From positions 1 through 5,492 of the forward strand of contig DATBFY010000513.1 in NCBI GenBank assembly GCA_036558265.1: a DNA stretch of 5,492 bases, written 5' to 3'. The number at the start of each line of letters is the position of its first letter. The stretch's first letter is position 1. Source of the DNA: RYN-433 sp036558265. Lineage in GTDB: Bacteria > Planctomycetota > Phycisphaerae > Tepidisphaerales > Tepidisphaeraceae. This document shows, one piece after another, positions 1 through 5,492 of the stretch. The translations under genes were made by a program, and so were the position numbers. Under the pieces are notes generated by a model, which worked only from the letters and a program-made list of their open reading frames with translations, did no database searches and was not told the origin of the DNA.

Positions 1-2
1 TG

Positions 3-2336
3 GTGACTTTGACCGGCCCGGGCGGCGTCGGCAAGACCCGTCTCGCCCTTCGGGTCGCCGCCGATATGGCCGCCGATTTCTCTGACGGGGTGGCCTTCGT
101 CGACCTCGCCGCTATTCGCGAGCCCGAGTTCGTCGCCCCGGCCATCGCTCAGGCGCTTGGCGTCCGGCGCGCTGACGACCAGCCGGCGCTGGCGACGCTG
201 AAGGCCGTGCTTCGCCTACGGGAACTGCTGCTGGTCCTCGACAACTTCGAGCAGGTGGTCGACGCCGCCCCGGTGGTGAGCGAGTTGCTCCAGGCGTGTC
301 CCCGCCTGACGGCGCTGGTGACGAGCCGCGCCCTGCTCCACCTCTCTGGCGAGCGGGCCGCGCCGGTGCCGCCGTTGGCCCTGCCTGTTGGAGCGGACGG
401 CGGCGGCCTCCCGTCCCTGGCGGACCTGGGGGAGGTCGAAGCGGTGCGGCTCTTCGTTGAGCGGAGTCGGGCGGTGCAGCCCGCCTTCGCCCTGACCGCA
501 CAGAACGCTCATGCCGTCGTCGAGATCTGCACCCGCCTGGACGGGCTGCCGCTGGCCATCGAGCTAGCGGCGGCGCGCGGTGCGTTGTTTTCCCCGTCGG
601 CGTTGCTGGCGCGGTTGGAGCGACGGCTGCCCATGCTGACCGCCGGTCCCCGCGACCTGCCAAGCCGTCAACAGACAATGCGCGGCGCGATCACCTGGAG
701 CTACGATCTGCTCGCATCCGCGGAGCAAGCGGTCTTTCGGCGACTGGCCGTCTTCGTCGGTGGATGCACCCTTGTCGCGGCGGAGGCGGTCTGTGGCGGG
801 ACGGAGGGCCCGAGAGAAGCGAATGTGGAGGGGAACGAGGGGCTTGCCGGCCTCGACATCGTCGCGAGCATCGAATCCCTCACGCAACAGGGCCTACTCC
901 AGGTCGCGACGATGCCAGACGACGGCGAGGAAACCGCCGTTCCGCGACTGACGCTGCTGGAGACGGTCCGGGAGTTCGCGGCGGAGGAGTTGGCCGCGAG
1001 CGGCGACGGAGAGGCGGTGCGGCGTCACGCGGCGTACTACCTGGCGCTGGCGATCAGGGCGGAGCAGACCTATTGGGGCGATGCCCCCGGCGATTGGCGA
1101 GCCACGATGCAGGCCGAGCTCGGCAACCTGCGGGCTGCCTTGACCTGGGCGACTGCGCACGGGAGGACGGACACGGCCTTGCAACTGGCAAGCGCCATGA
1201 TCGCTCCTCATTGGATCAGCGGCGACCATGCGCGCGAGCAGCAGGAGTGGGTGCGTCGCGCCCTCGCGATGCCCGGCGGCACTGCCCAGAACCGGATGAA
1301 GGCGCTGACCAGTGCGGCTTGGCTGGTCGGGGCTCAGCATGATCGTGCTGAAGGGCGAGCGCTCGCCGAGGCGGCGCTGGCGCTGGGGCAGCAGCTCGGG
1401 GACGAGTTGGGGATCGCCAAGGTGTCGTTCGTCCTGGGCTACTCCTCCTTCCATCACGGCGATGTCGCCTCCTCGCGCCGGTGCCTGATCGAGGCGCTCA
1501 CCGGGTTTCGCGCGCAGCACGCCCGTGCTCGCGCGGCCTGGGCGCTCTGTTACCTGGCGTCGCTAGATAGCCGCCTCGCGATCGACGAGGGCGGCGATGC
1601 GGCGGACCTGGTGCGGGCGACAGGGTCCTACCAGGAGGCACTGTCGACGTTCCGGGACGCCGACCACGTGCGGGGCGAGGCCCGGGCCCTGCGAGGTCTC
1701 GCCTCGGTCGCGTACAAGCAGCGCGACCTCCGTCGCGCCCTGGCGCTTACCCACGAGGTCCTTTCCCTGGCGTGGGCGCAGGGGTGGCCGGTCTACGTCT
1801 ACCTGGAGGACATTGGGGACGTCGCCGGTCGAGTCGGGATGCCGGAGGTCGCCGCCCGGTTGTACGGCGTCGCCCATGAAGAGCGCGAGCGCTACGGTCG
1901 CCCCATCCCGCCGGTCTTTCGCGAAGAGGTCGAGCGGGACATGACGGTGGCACGGCGCGCGCTCGGCGACGCGGCATTCGCCGCGGCCTGGGCGGACGGG
2001 CGGGCGCTGCCTTTGGACAAGGCGGTCGCCGAGGCGCTGGCCTTCGCCGGGGCCGACCACGGACCGCAACGGTTCGCCCTGTCGCCGCGTGAGCGCGAGG
2101 TGCTGCCGCTACTGGCCGACGGCAAGACCGCCCGGGAGATCGGCGCCGCGCTCTTCCTCAGCCACCGCACGGTGGAGAACCACATCGCCAACCTCTGCGC
2201 CAAGCTCGGGGTCCGCACGAGGGCCGAGGCGATCGAGATCGCCCGCGCCGCCGGGCTCCTACCTAGTCGGTCCCACGACGAACTAGGTAGCGGAGGATCG
2301 ACAAACCCCGTAGCGCCCTCGCCGGCAACCGAGTAA
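3..2336 (+). CDS. LuxR-family STAND ATPase transcriptional regulator (LAL/NB-ARC type), 5' end cut by the window
   Basis: Large signal-responsive transcription regulator: an ATP-dependent STAND switch module joined to a DNA-binding domain. In the 777 visible residues, Walker A (GPGGVGKT) lies at 5-12, Walker B (LLLVLDNFE) at 75-83, a sensor-like LVTSR at 105-109, the GLPLAIELAA motif at 181-190 and the winged-helix region (RQQTMRGAITWSYDLL) at 222-237. Residues about 340-650 are Ala/Leu-rich helices like the TPR-type sensor region of this family. A LuxR HTH occupies about 691-753 (SPREREVL, then SHRTVENHIANLCAKLGV). The frame is open to the left edge, and family members normally have at least 30 residues before Walker A, so the GTG at 3 is probably internal and the true start is upstream. 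After the HTH there is an unusual Gly/Ser/Pro tail of about 24 residues. It points toward the peroxidase genes and could control them, but this is inferred only from proximity. The ligand is unknown. Confidence 0.93.
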   Translation: MTLTGPGGVGKTRLALRVAADMAADFSDGVAFVDLAAIREPEFVAPAIAQALGVRRADDQPALATLKAVLRLRELLLVLDNFEQVVDAAPVVSELLQACPRLTALVTSRALLHLSGERAAPVPPLALPVGADGGGLPSLADLGEVEAVRLFVERSRAVQPAFALTAQNAHAVVEICTRLDGLPLAIELAAARGALFSPSALLARLERRLPMLTAGPRDLPSRQQTMRGAITWSYDLLASAEQAVFRRLAVFVGGCTLVAAEAVCGGTEGPREANVEGNEGLAGLDIVASIESLTQQGLLQVATMPDDGEETAVPRLTLLETVREFAAEELAASGDGEAVRRHAAYYLALAIRAEQTYWGDAPGDWRATMQAELGNLRAALTWATAHGRTDTALQLASAMIAPHWISGDHAREQQEWVRRALAMPGGTAQNRMKALTSAAWLVGAQHDRAEGRALAEAALALGQQLGDELGIAKVSFVLGYSSFHHGDVASSRRCLIEALTGFRAQHARARAAWALCYLASLDSRLAIDEGGDAADLVRATGSYQEALSTFRDADHVRGEARALRGLASVAYKQRDLRRALALTHEVLSLAWAQGWPVYVYLEDIGDVAGRVGMPEVAARLYGVAHEERERYGRPIPPVFREEVERDMTVARRALGDAAFAAAWADGRALPLDKAVAEALAFAGADHGPQRFALSPREREVLPLLADGKTAREIGAALFLSHRTVENHIANLCAKLGVRTRAEAIEIARAAGLLPSRSHDELGSGGSTNPVAPSPATE
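2259..2290. repeat. perfect 9-bp inverted repeat in the 3' end of the regulator gene
   Basis: CTACCTAGT at 2259-2267 is matched exactly by its reverse complement ACTAGGTAG at 2282-2290, with a 14-base loop. It falls just after the HTH coding segment, inside codons of the extra C-terminal tail. No T-run follows, so it is not a canonical intrinsic terminator. It could be an RNA hairpin, an operator, or the trace of a small inserted palindrome. Confidence 0.55.
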
Positions 2337-2408
2337 TCCCCCCTCTTGAATCGCCGCGCTGCCGCCCATAGGCTGCAAGTACGTCCCGTTGGAACCGACT
2401 CCGGACTG

Positions 2409-2415
2409 AAAGGAG
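2409..2415 (+). promoter_or_regulatory. ribosome binding site that fixes the start of the 143-aa gene
   Basis: AAAGGAG ends 8 bases before the ATG at 2424. This favours that ATG over the in-frame TTG at 2346, which would add 26 residues (MNRRAAAHRLQ...) unlike the rest of the protein. Confidence 0.8.
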
Positions 2416-2423
2416 TATCTACC

Positions 2424-2855
2424 ATGCCGAACTCCGACCCAAGCCGAGTGATGTCGCCGCTCAACCTGATCGTGAAGCTGCAGGCCGGCAGGAGCCACAC
2501 AAACTCGGCAGCCGGTCACATGTTGGGAGCCGCAATCAAGCAGGGAGCCGATGCGATCGGCACGCTGCACGATGCCCGGTTCGTCCAGTTGGATGACGAC
2601 ACCATTGGTCTCTTCACCACCTACGACGGTGACTTCGACGCCTACATCTACGACTTCACCAAGCACCTGAGCGAGGTGTTCAATCTGCTGCTGCGCAACG
2701 CCGTCAATCCGCCACCGCTGCCGGTTGAGAAGAATGTCCAGGCATTCGCGGATTGGGTGCGAGAGCGTGATCTGCCGACCCAGGGCATGTACTACAGCGC
2801 CTACCCGACCCTGACGGTCCAGGACATCCATGCCCTGGCCGCCGCACGAGTCTGA
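2424..2855 (+). CDS. small ferredoxin-fold-like protein, probable partner of the adjacent DyP peroxidase
   Basis: Soluble protein of 143 residues with no signal peptide or membrane segment. I read it as an alpha+beta (dimeric alpha-beta barrel/ferredoxin-like) unit: strand LNLIVKLQ at 13-20, helix at about 29-43, strand pair at about 51-68 (ARFVQLDD, then IGLFTTYDGD), helix at about 71-93 (FDAYIYDFTKHLSEVFNLLL), a Pro-rich linker NPPPLP at 95-100, helix at 106-113, strand MYYSAY at 122-127 and a final helix. The 'ARFV.LDD...LF.T.YDGD.D' pattern resembles, from memory, a domain found with or fused to some DyP-like peroxidases. No catalytic motif is recognised. The gene follows the regulator by 87 bases and precedes the peroxidase by 73, so it is probably co-transcribed with the latter. 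The partner role (substrate handling, electron transfer or assembly) is inference. The existence of the gene is well supported by its RBS and codon use. Confidence 0.85.
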   Translation: MPNSDPSRVMSPLNLIVKLQAGRSHTNSAAGHMLGAAIKQGADAIGTLHDARFVQLDDDTIGLFTTYDGDFDAYIYDFTKHLSEVFNLLLRNAVNPPPLPVEKNVQAFADWVRERDLPTQGMYYSAYPTLTVQDIHALAAARV

Positions 2856-2861
2856 GGCCCA

Positions 2862-2921
2862 ATGGCGGTCATCGTTGCGAGCGCCGCGCCCGGATCGATG
2901 ACCGCACACACCGGGAGATGA
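2862..2921 (+). other. possible 19-codon leader ORF filling the spacer before the peroxidase gene
   Basis: ATG at 2862, TGA at 2919-2921, peptide MAVIVASAAPGSMTAHTGR. It begins 6 bases after the preceding stop, has GAGG at 2854-2857 as a possible RBS, and ends 7 bases before the peroxidase ATG. A 10-bp inverted repeat lies inside it, so its translation could affect folding of that RNA. Short open frames are common by chance in GC-rich DNA, so this is only a candidate. Confidence 0.15.
2865..2905. repeat. perfect 10-bp inverted repeat just upstream of the peroxidase gene
   Basis: GCGGTCATCG at 2865-2874 pairs with CGATGACCGC at 2896-2905. The 21-base loop is GC-rich. The right arm ends 23 bases before the ATG at 2929, leaving GGGAG (2913-2917) and GAGGA (2920-2924) as ribosome-binding sequence. 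It could be an RNA hairpin tuning relative expression or mRNA stability of the two genes, or an operator. No T-run follows, so it is not a classical terminator. Confidence 0.6.
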
Positions 2922-2928
2922 GGACGCG

Positions 2929-4368
2929 ATGGCCGCACTCGATCTGAACGACATCCAGGGTATCGTGCTGCGTCGCTACCCCATGCCGGTCGCCCGGAAC
3001 GTCTTGCTGGAAGTGCAGGATGCGGCCGCCGCCCGCGCTGTGCTCGGCCGCCTGGCCGGTGGGGACGAGGCAGACGCGCTCCAGGTCTCATCGGCCGCGT
3101 CGCCACCTGATTCGGCGGCATCCCCGCCGACGATGACGTATCGGCTGTACGTGGGCATCACCTGGCCGGGTCTGGTCGCGCTCGGGATCGACGATCTCGT
3201 GCCCGGTGTCTCCTTTCGCTCCTTCCCGGCGTTCGTCGCGGGGGCGGCCGCGCGCGCGCCGGCGCTGGGAGACAACGGGCCCAGCGCCCCGGACCAGTGG
3301 ATCGACAGCTTCACGACCAACGGCGGCCACGTGCTGGTCACCCTGTACGCGCCAAGTCGCAACCTGCTGGAGGAGCACTCTGCCTGCCTCGACCAGATTC
3401 TTGCCAGCAACAACGCGTTCACCGAGCTCTGGCGCGGTGACGGCGAGGCCCTCATCGAGAAGGACGAGAACGGCGTGCCGGGCTACGTGCGCAAGGCGCA
3501 CTTCGGCTACAGGGACGCCATCACGGAGCCAACCGTTCGCGGCGGTCCGGGCCCCTACCCACCCGACCACCAGCAACCCTGCGACCCCTGGCTCTTCGTG
3601 CTCATGGATGAGGCGCCGAACTACTACATCCCCGATCCGCCCGAGCTGGGACGCAACGGCAGCTTCGGCGTCTTCCGCATCGAGGAGCAGGATGTGGTCG
3701 GCTTCGAGAACTACCTTCAATGCCAGAAGGACCGGATCGATCCGGAGCTGTTGGCGGCCAAGCTCATGGGGCGCTGGCGCAATGGTGTCCCGTTGGCGCT
3801 GTCGCCGGACACCGACTCCCCACCGGGGGGTATGGACCCGGACAAGTTGAACGACTTCGAGTACGTGAACGCCGGTGGATCCGGCGATCCCTGGGGCGAG
3901 CGGACGCCGATCGGCGCGCACATCCGGAGGTTGAATCCGCGGGGCCAGCCCGTCAAGGGCCAGGCGCTGCCGGGCGGCAGCAACAACGATCACCGCATCA
4001 TCCGGCGCGCCCTGCCCTACGGGCCCACCTACCTTCCGAGCGAGCCGTACGACGGGATCGAGCGGGGGCTGATCGGCTACTTCATCAACACCAGCATCGA
4101 GAACCAGTTCGAGTTCGTGCTGCGCGAGTGGATCAACAGTGCCGACGCCGTGGGCGCGGTTCGGCTCGATCCGCGCGCCAAAGATGTCGTCACCGGGACG
4201 AACGACCCGGCGGACAGCGTCTTCGAGATTCCCCAGCCGGATGGCGCGCCTCCGCTGCGCATCACCGGCTTCGGCAACTTCACGCATGCGCGCGCGACTA
4301 CCTACTGCTTCCTGCCCAGCATCACGGCGCTGAAGTTCATCGGTGGTCTCGGGACCGCCAGACGTTGA
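2929..4368 (+). CDS. DyP-type heme peroxidase, cytosolic, larger (class C/D, V-type-like) form
   Basis: DyP peroxidases use H2O2 and a b-type heme to oxidise dyes, phenols and other bulky substrates; the natural substrate is usually unknown. The 479 residues have two ferredoxin-like halves. Visible marks are the N-terminal DLNDIQGIVLR (5-15), the signature HFGYRDAITEP (191-201) with the distal catalytic Asp at D196, NGSFGVFRIEEQDVVGF (243-259), LAAKLMGRWRNGVPL (275-289), the proximal heme ligand H331 in GAHIRRLNPR, HRIIRRALPYG (355-365) with the likely distal Arg at R359, and INTSIENQFEFVLREW (386-401). The order and spacing are complete and the length fits the larger DyP classes. No Tat or Sec signal precedes the fold, so a cytosolic location is expected. 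Two oddities stand out. The usual GXXDG motif reads GYRDA. A low-complexity stretch at 54-68 contains SAASPP twice, separated by one Asp. ATG at 2929 is supported by nearby GGGAG and GAGGA. It sits between the small alpha+beta protein gene and a membrane protein gene. Confidence 0.95.
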   Translation: MAALDLNDIQGIVLRRYPMPVARNVLLEVQDAAAARAVLGRLAGGDEADALQVSSAASPPDSAASPPTMTYRLYVGITWPGLVALGIDDLVPGVSFRSFPAFVAGAAARAPALGDNGPSAPDQWIDSFTTNGGHVLVTLYAPSRNLLEEHSACLDQILASNNAFTELWRGDGEALIEKDENGVPGYVRKAHFGYRDAITEPTVRGGPGPYPPDHQQPCDPWLFVLMDEAPNYYIPDPPELGRNGSFGVFRIEEQDVVGFENYLQCQKDRIDPELLAAKLMGRWRNGVPLALSPDTDSPPGGMDPDKLNDFEYVNAGGSGDPWGERTPIGAHIRRLNPRGQPVKGQALPGGSNNDHRIIRRALPYGPTYLPSEPYDGIERGLIGYFINTSIENQFEFVLREWINSADAVGAVRLDPRAKDVVTGTNDPADSVFEIPQPDGAPPLRITGFGNFTHARATTYCFLPSITALKFIGGLGTARR

Positions 4369-4406
4369 GCCTGGGTGATGAAACAGCCGACAGGCATCCC
4401 ATCGTC

Positions 4407-4410
4407 GGAG
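4407..4410 (+). promoter_or_regulatory. ribosome binding site favouring the ATG at 4420
   Basis: GGAG (within CGGAGAG) lies 9 bases before the ATG at 4420. The earlier in-frame starts, GTG 4375 and ATG 4378, are preceded only by a weak CTGGG-like sequence, so the shorter protein is preferred. Confidence 0.5.
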
Positions 4411-4419
4411 AGCGTTGAG

Positions 4420-4944
4420 ATGATATCGACGGCACAACAATCACCGCCAGGTTCGGCATCCACCTTGCAGCCGGGCGACAGGGAGAGCAACGACGGTCGA
4501 ATCGTGTGGCGCCGGCTCCTGCAGCGAAAACTCCTGCTCCGAGTGACCATCCCGACGGCGATCGGACTCGTCCAACTGGTGCTTTCTATCATCGCGATCG
4601 TCTCTGGCGATGCGCGGCCAATACTCCTGCCGTTCATGCTGCCCGCGCTTCTGGTGGGCTACCTGTTCGGGAAGAGCACCAGGATTGCCTGGGACGACGA
4701 ACGTGCCCAGGTTTCCCTGATTCACGCCCAGGTTCTCCTTGCTGTTTCCTACATCGTCGTGCGAATCGGCACACGCTACCTGCTTGAGCTGACACTCAGC
4801 AGCCGGATCAAAGGTCTCGCCACGGCCCTCCTGCTGGTCTCATTCGGCCTCTTCTTCGGACGATCGGTTGGGTTGGCAGTACAGATTTGGCACGCGCTGG
4901 TGGGCCGAAACAGCCAGGGACCGTCAGATGCCAAACCTGCGTGA
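4420..4944 (+). CDS. small four-helix membrane protein of unknown function
   Basis: A 174-residue inner-membrane protein (189 if GTG 4375 is used, 188 from ATG 4378). A polar N-terminal tail of about 40 residues ends in a basic cluster (WRRLLQRK), followed by hydrophobic segments at about 43-62, 66-84, 103-121 and 131-157. The basic cluster before helix 1 suggests the N-terminus is cytoplasmic by the positive-inside rule. Between helices 2 and 3 is a polar loop, GKSTRIAWDDERAQVS (84-99), and helix 3 carries R115 and ends RIGTRYLLE. The pattern of paired helices around a 'G+.t+..WDde..qv' loop loosely recalls CcdC/DUF1453-like proteins, but I cannot establish this from the sequence alone. The gene begins 51 bases after the peroxidase stop (or 6-9 bases if an upstream start is used), so it may belong to the same transcript. 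An electron-transfer or heme-related role is speculation from context. Confidence 0.8.
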   Translation: MISTAQQSPPGSASTLQPGDRESNDGRIVWRRLLQRKLLLRVTIPTAIGLVQLVLSIIAIVSGDARPILLPFMLPALLVGYLFGKSTRIAWDDERAQVSLIHAQVLLAVSYIVVRIGTRYLLELTLSSRIKGLATALLLVSFGLFFGRSVGLAVQIWHALVGRNSQGPSDAKPA

Positions 4945-4977
4945 CGACAGCCCGGCAGGCCACCTTGAGGACATCAG

Positions 4978-5000
4978 CAGATAACACATCTGAGAGGAGG
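4978..5000 (+). promoter_or_regulatory. small hairpin plus strong Shine-Dalgarno sequence with no start codon after it
   Basis: CAGAT (4978-4982) and ATCTG (4988-4992) form a 5-bp stem with a 5-base loop. Immediately after it comes AGAGGAGG (4993-5000), a near-ideal ribosome binding site. The next 15 bases contain no ATG, GTG or TTG. It may be the remnant of a gene start lost by mutation or deletion, or a ribosome-standby or regulatory site. Confidence 0.35.
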
Positions 5001-5031
5001 AAAGTCACACCAAACCAGCTCCGAGCGGGCG

Positions 5032-5136
5032 TTGCTGGCGCGCGACGATGAACGCCAACTCGCCGGCGAGCGCACGCTGACGGAATCGCAATCGATCATC
5101 TCACTGAATCGGGAGGGCAACGTCAATGCCAAGTAG
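5032..5136 (+). other. possible short ORF or gene remnant overlapping the start of the last gene
   Basis: The frame is open from 4969 to TAG at 5134-5136. From TTG 5032 it would encode 34 residues starting MLARDDERQLAGERTLTESQ (TTG read as Met), charged and helix-like, with GC-rich third positions over the first half. It overlaps the ATG at 5126 by 11 bases, which would allow translational coupling. No convincing RBS precedes the TTG. The strong SD at 4993-5000 is in the right region but lacks a start codon. A 12-bp palindrome, CTCGCCGGCGAG, lies at 5059-5070. It could be a decayed gene start, a leader peptide or chance. Confidence 0.2.
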
Positions 5137-5431
5137 CAAGGTGACAGTCCAGCACCAGTTGGGCAAGGAAGAGGCGCTTCGCCGCATCAAGACGATTCTG
5201 GGTGATGCCCAGAAGCAGGATGGAGCCCGAATCTCCGATCTGCAAGAAACCTGGACCGACGACGGCGGAACCTTTGCGTTCAAGCTTGGCGGCTTCAAGG
5301 TGAGCGGTTCGATCGAGGTCAGGGACACCGTGGTCGAGATCGACGTCGACTATCCGCTCGCCGCCCGTCCATTCAAGGCCAAGATCGAATCGGCCCTGCA
5401 GGACAGGGCCCAGGCACTGCTCGCGGCGTAA
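5126..5431 (+). CDS. polyhydroxyalkanoic acid system family protein (PHA_gran_rgn-like)
   Basis: Complete 101-residue soluble protein that I recognise as the family named for polyhydroxyalkanoate granule systems (PF09650/TIGR02610 type). Visible family marks are the N-terminal KVTVQHQLGKEEALRRIKTI (5-24), a conserved Trp at 43, the beta-rich core FAFKLGGFKVSGSIEV (50-65) and the C-terminal block DYPLAARPFKAKIESAL (75-91), ending in a helix rich in Ala and Gln. The fold appears to be helix, antiparallel sheet, helix. The biochemical role of the family is poorly defined, and no PHA synthase, phasin or depolymerase is visible here, so a role in PHA is only the family label. ATG 5126 has GGAGG at 5112-5116, 9 bases upstream. 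The 181-base spacer before it suggests it may be expressed separately from the peroxidase genes. Confidence 0.9.
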   Translation: MPSSKVTVQHQLGKEEALRRIKTILGDAQKQDGARISDLQETWTDDGGTFAFKLGGFKVSGSIEVRDTVVEIDVDYPLAARPFKAKIESALQDRAQALLAA

Positions 5432-5432
5432 T

Positions 5433-5487
5433 GGGTCGTTCGGCCATCAACCGGGTTGGCTGGCATCAGTCACCGCCGGACGAACCC
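5433..5487. terminator. imperfect stem-loop directly after the PHA-system gene, possible terminator
   Basis: Bases 5433-5444 (GGGTCGTTCGGC) can pair with 5475-5487 (GCCGGACGAACCC) to give 12 pairs, including one G-U and one bulged A at 5483. The roughly 30-base loop contains a smaller hairpin, CAACC-G-GGTTG. It starts two bases after the stop codon. No T-run follows in the few remaining bases, so a factor-independent terminator is not proven. It could instead stabilise the 3' end of the mRNA. Confidence 0.35.
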
Positions 5488-5492
5488 GCAAC

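Noticed and set aside
894..1520. 208-codon open frame on the minus strand inside the regulator gene
   Set aside because: Antisense shadow of the regulator; no recognisable motif and no reason to expect a second gene there.
2346..2374. Promoter-like TTGAAT (2346-2351) and TAGGCT (2369-2374) with a 17-base spacer before the 143-aa gene
   Set aside because: Only 4 of 6 and 3 of 6 matches to the sigma-70 consensus, which occur often by chance. A promoter in this 87-base gap is possible but not supported.
2346..2423. TTG start giving a 26-residue N-terminal extension of the small alpha+beta protein
   Set aside because: No RBS precedes the TTG, while AAAGGAG sits 8 bases before ATG 2424; the extension is Arg-rich and unlike the domain.
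2283..2954. 223-codon open frame on the minus strand over the 143-aa gene
   Set aside because: The opposite strand has a good RBS, a foldable small domain and the operon direction; this frame has none of these.
4312..4368. C-terminal tail of the DyP as an encapsulin-targeting peptide
   Set aside because: The tail ends GLGTARR directly after the last conserved block and lacks a separate linker with a hydrophobic targeting motif. Encapsulated DyPs are normally the smaller class B type, and no encapsulin gene is present.
3088..4440. 450-codon open frame on the minus strand across the peroxidase gene
   Set aside because: It is the antisense shadow of a clear DyP gene in GC-rich DNA. Its translation shows no domain, only Arg/Val/Ala-rich sequence, whereas the plus strand has the full set of DyP motifs.
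5048..5080. ATG at 5048 opening a 10-codon frame
   Set aside because: Too short, no RBS at a proper distance, and it stops almost at once.

Overview
The window is GC-rich bacterial DNA. All five genes I can support lie on the + strand, so they could be partly co-transcribed. The organism is probably a high-GC environmental bacterium. The STAND-ATPase/LuxR regulator at the left edge has a sequence style I associate with Chloroflexota of the Thermomicrobia/Sphaerobacter type, with actinobacteria as the alternative. That placement is an inference from style, not a database result.

Layout. Positions 1-2336 hold most of a large LuxR-family regulator (NB-ARC/STAND ATPase, helical repeat region, C-terminal LuxR HTH). 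Its N-terminus lies beyond the left edge. After an 87-base gap, 2424-2855 encodes a 143-aa soluble protein that looks like a stand-alone ferredoxin-like (alpha+beta) domain of the sort linked to DyP peroxidases. After a 73-base spacer holding a perfect 10-bp inverted repeat and a possible 19-codon ORF, 2929-4368 encodes a 479-aa DyP-type heme peroxidase with no export signal. The genes continue with a small four-helix membrane protein (best start 4420, end 4944). A 181-base spacer follows, containing a strong Shine-Dalgarno sequence with no start codon after it. The last gene (5126-5431) encodes a 101-aa protein of the 'polyhydroxyalkanoic acid system' family (PHA_gran_rgn type). An imperfect stem-loop begins just after its stop codon.

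How the genes may work together. The core is the pair small alpha+beta protein plus DyP peroxidase, possibly joined by the membrane protein, downstream of a large signal-responsive regulator. A reasonable inference is a cytosolic peroxide- or heme-related oxidation module controlled by, or simply next to, the regulator. The PHA-system gene is separated by a longer spacer and may be an independent unit. I see no tRNA, rRNA, CRISPR array, insertion sequence or integrase. The most interesting points are the small partner protein of the peroxidase, the GXXDA variant of the peroxidase signature, and the structured spacers.
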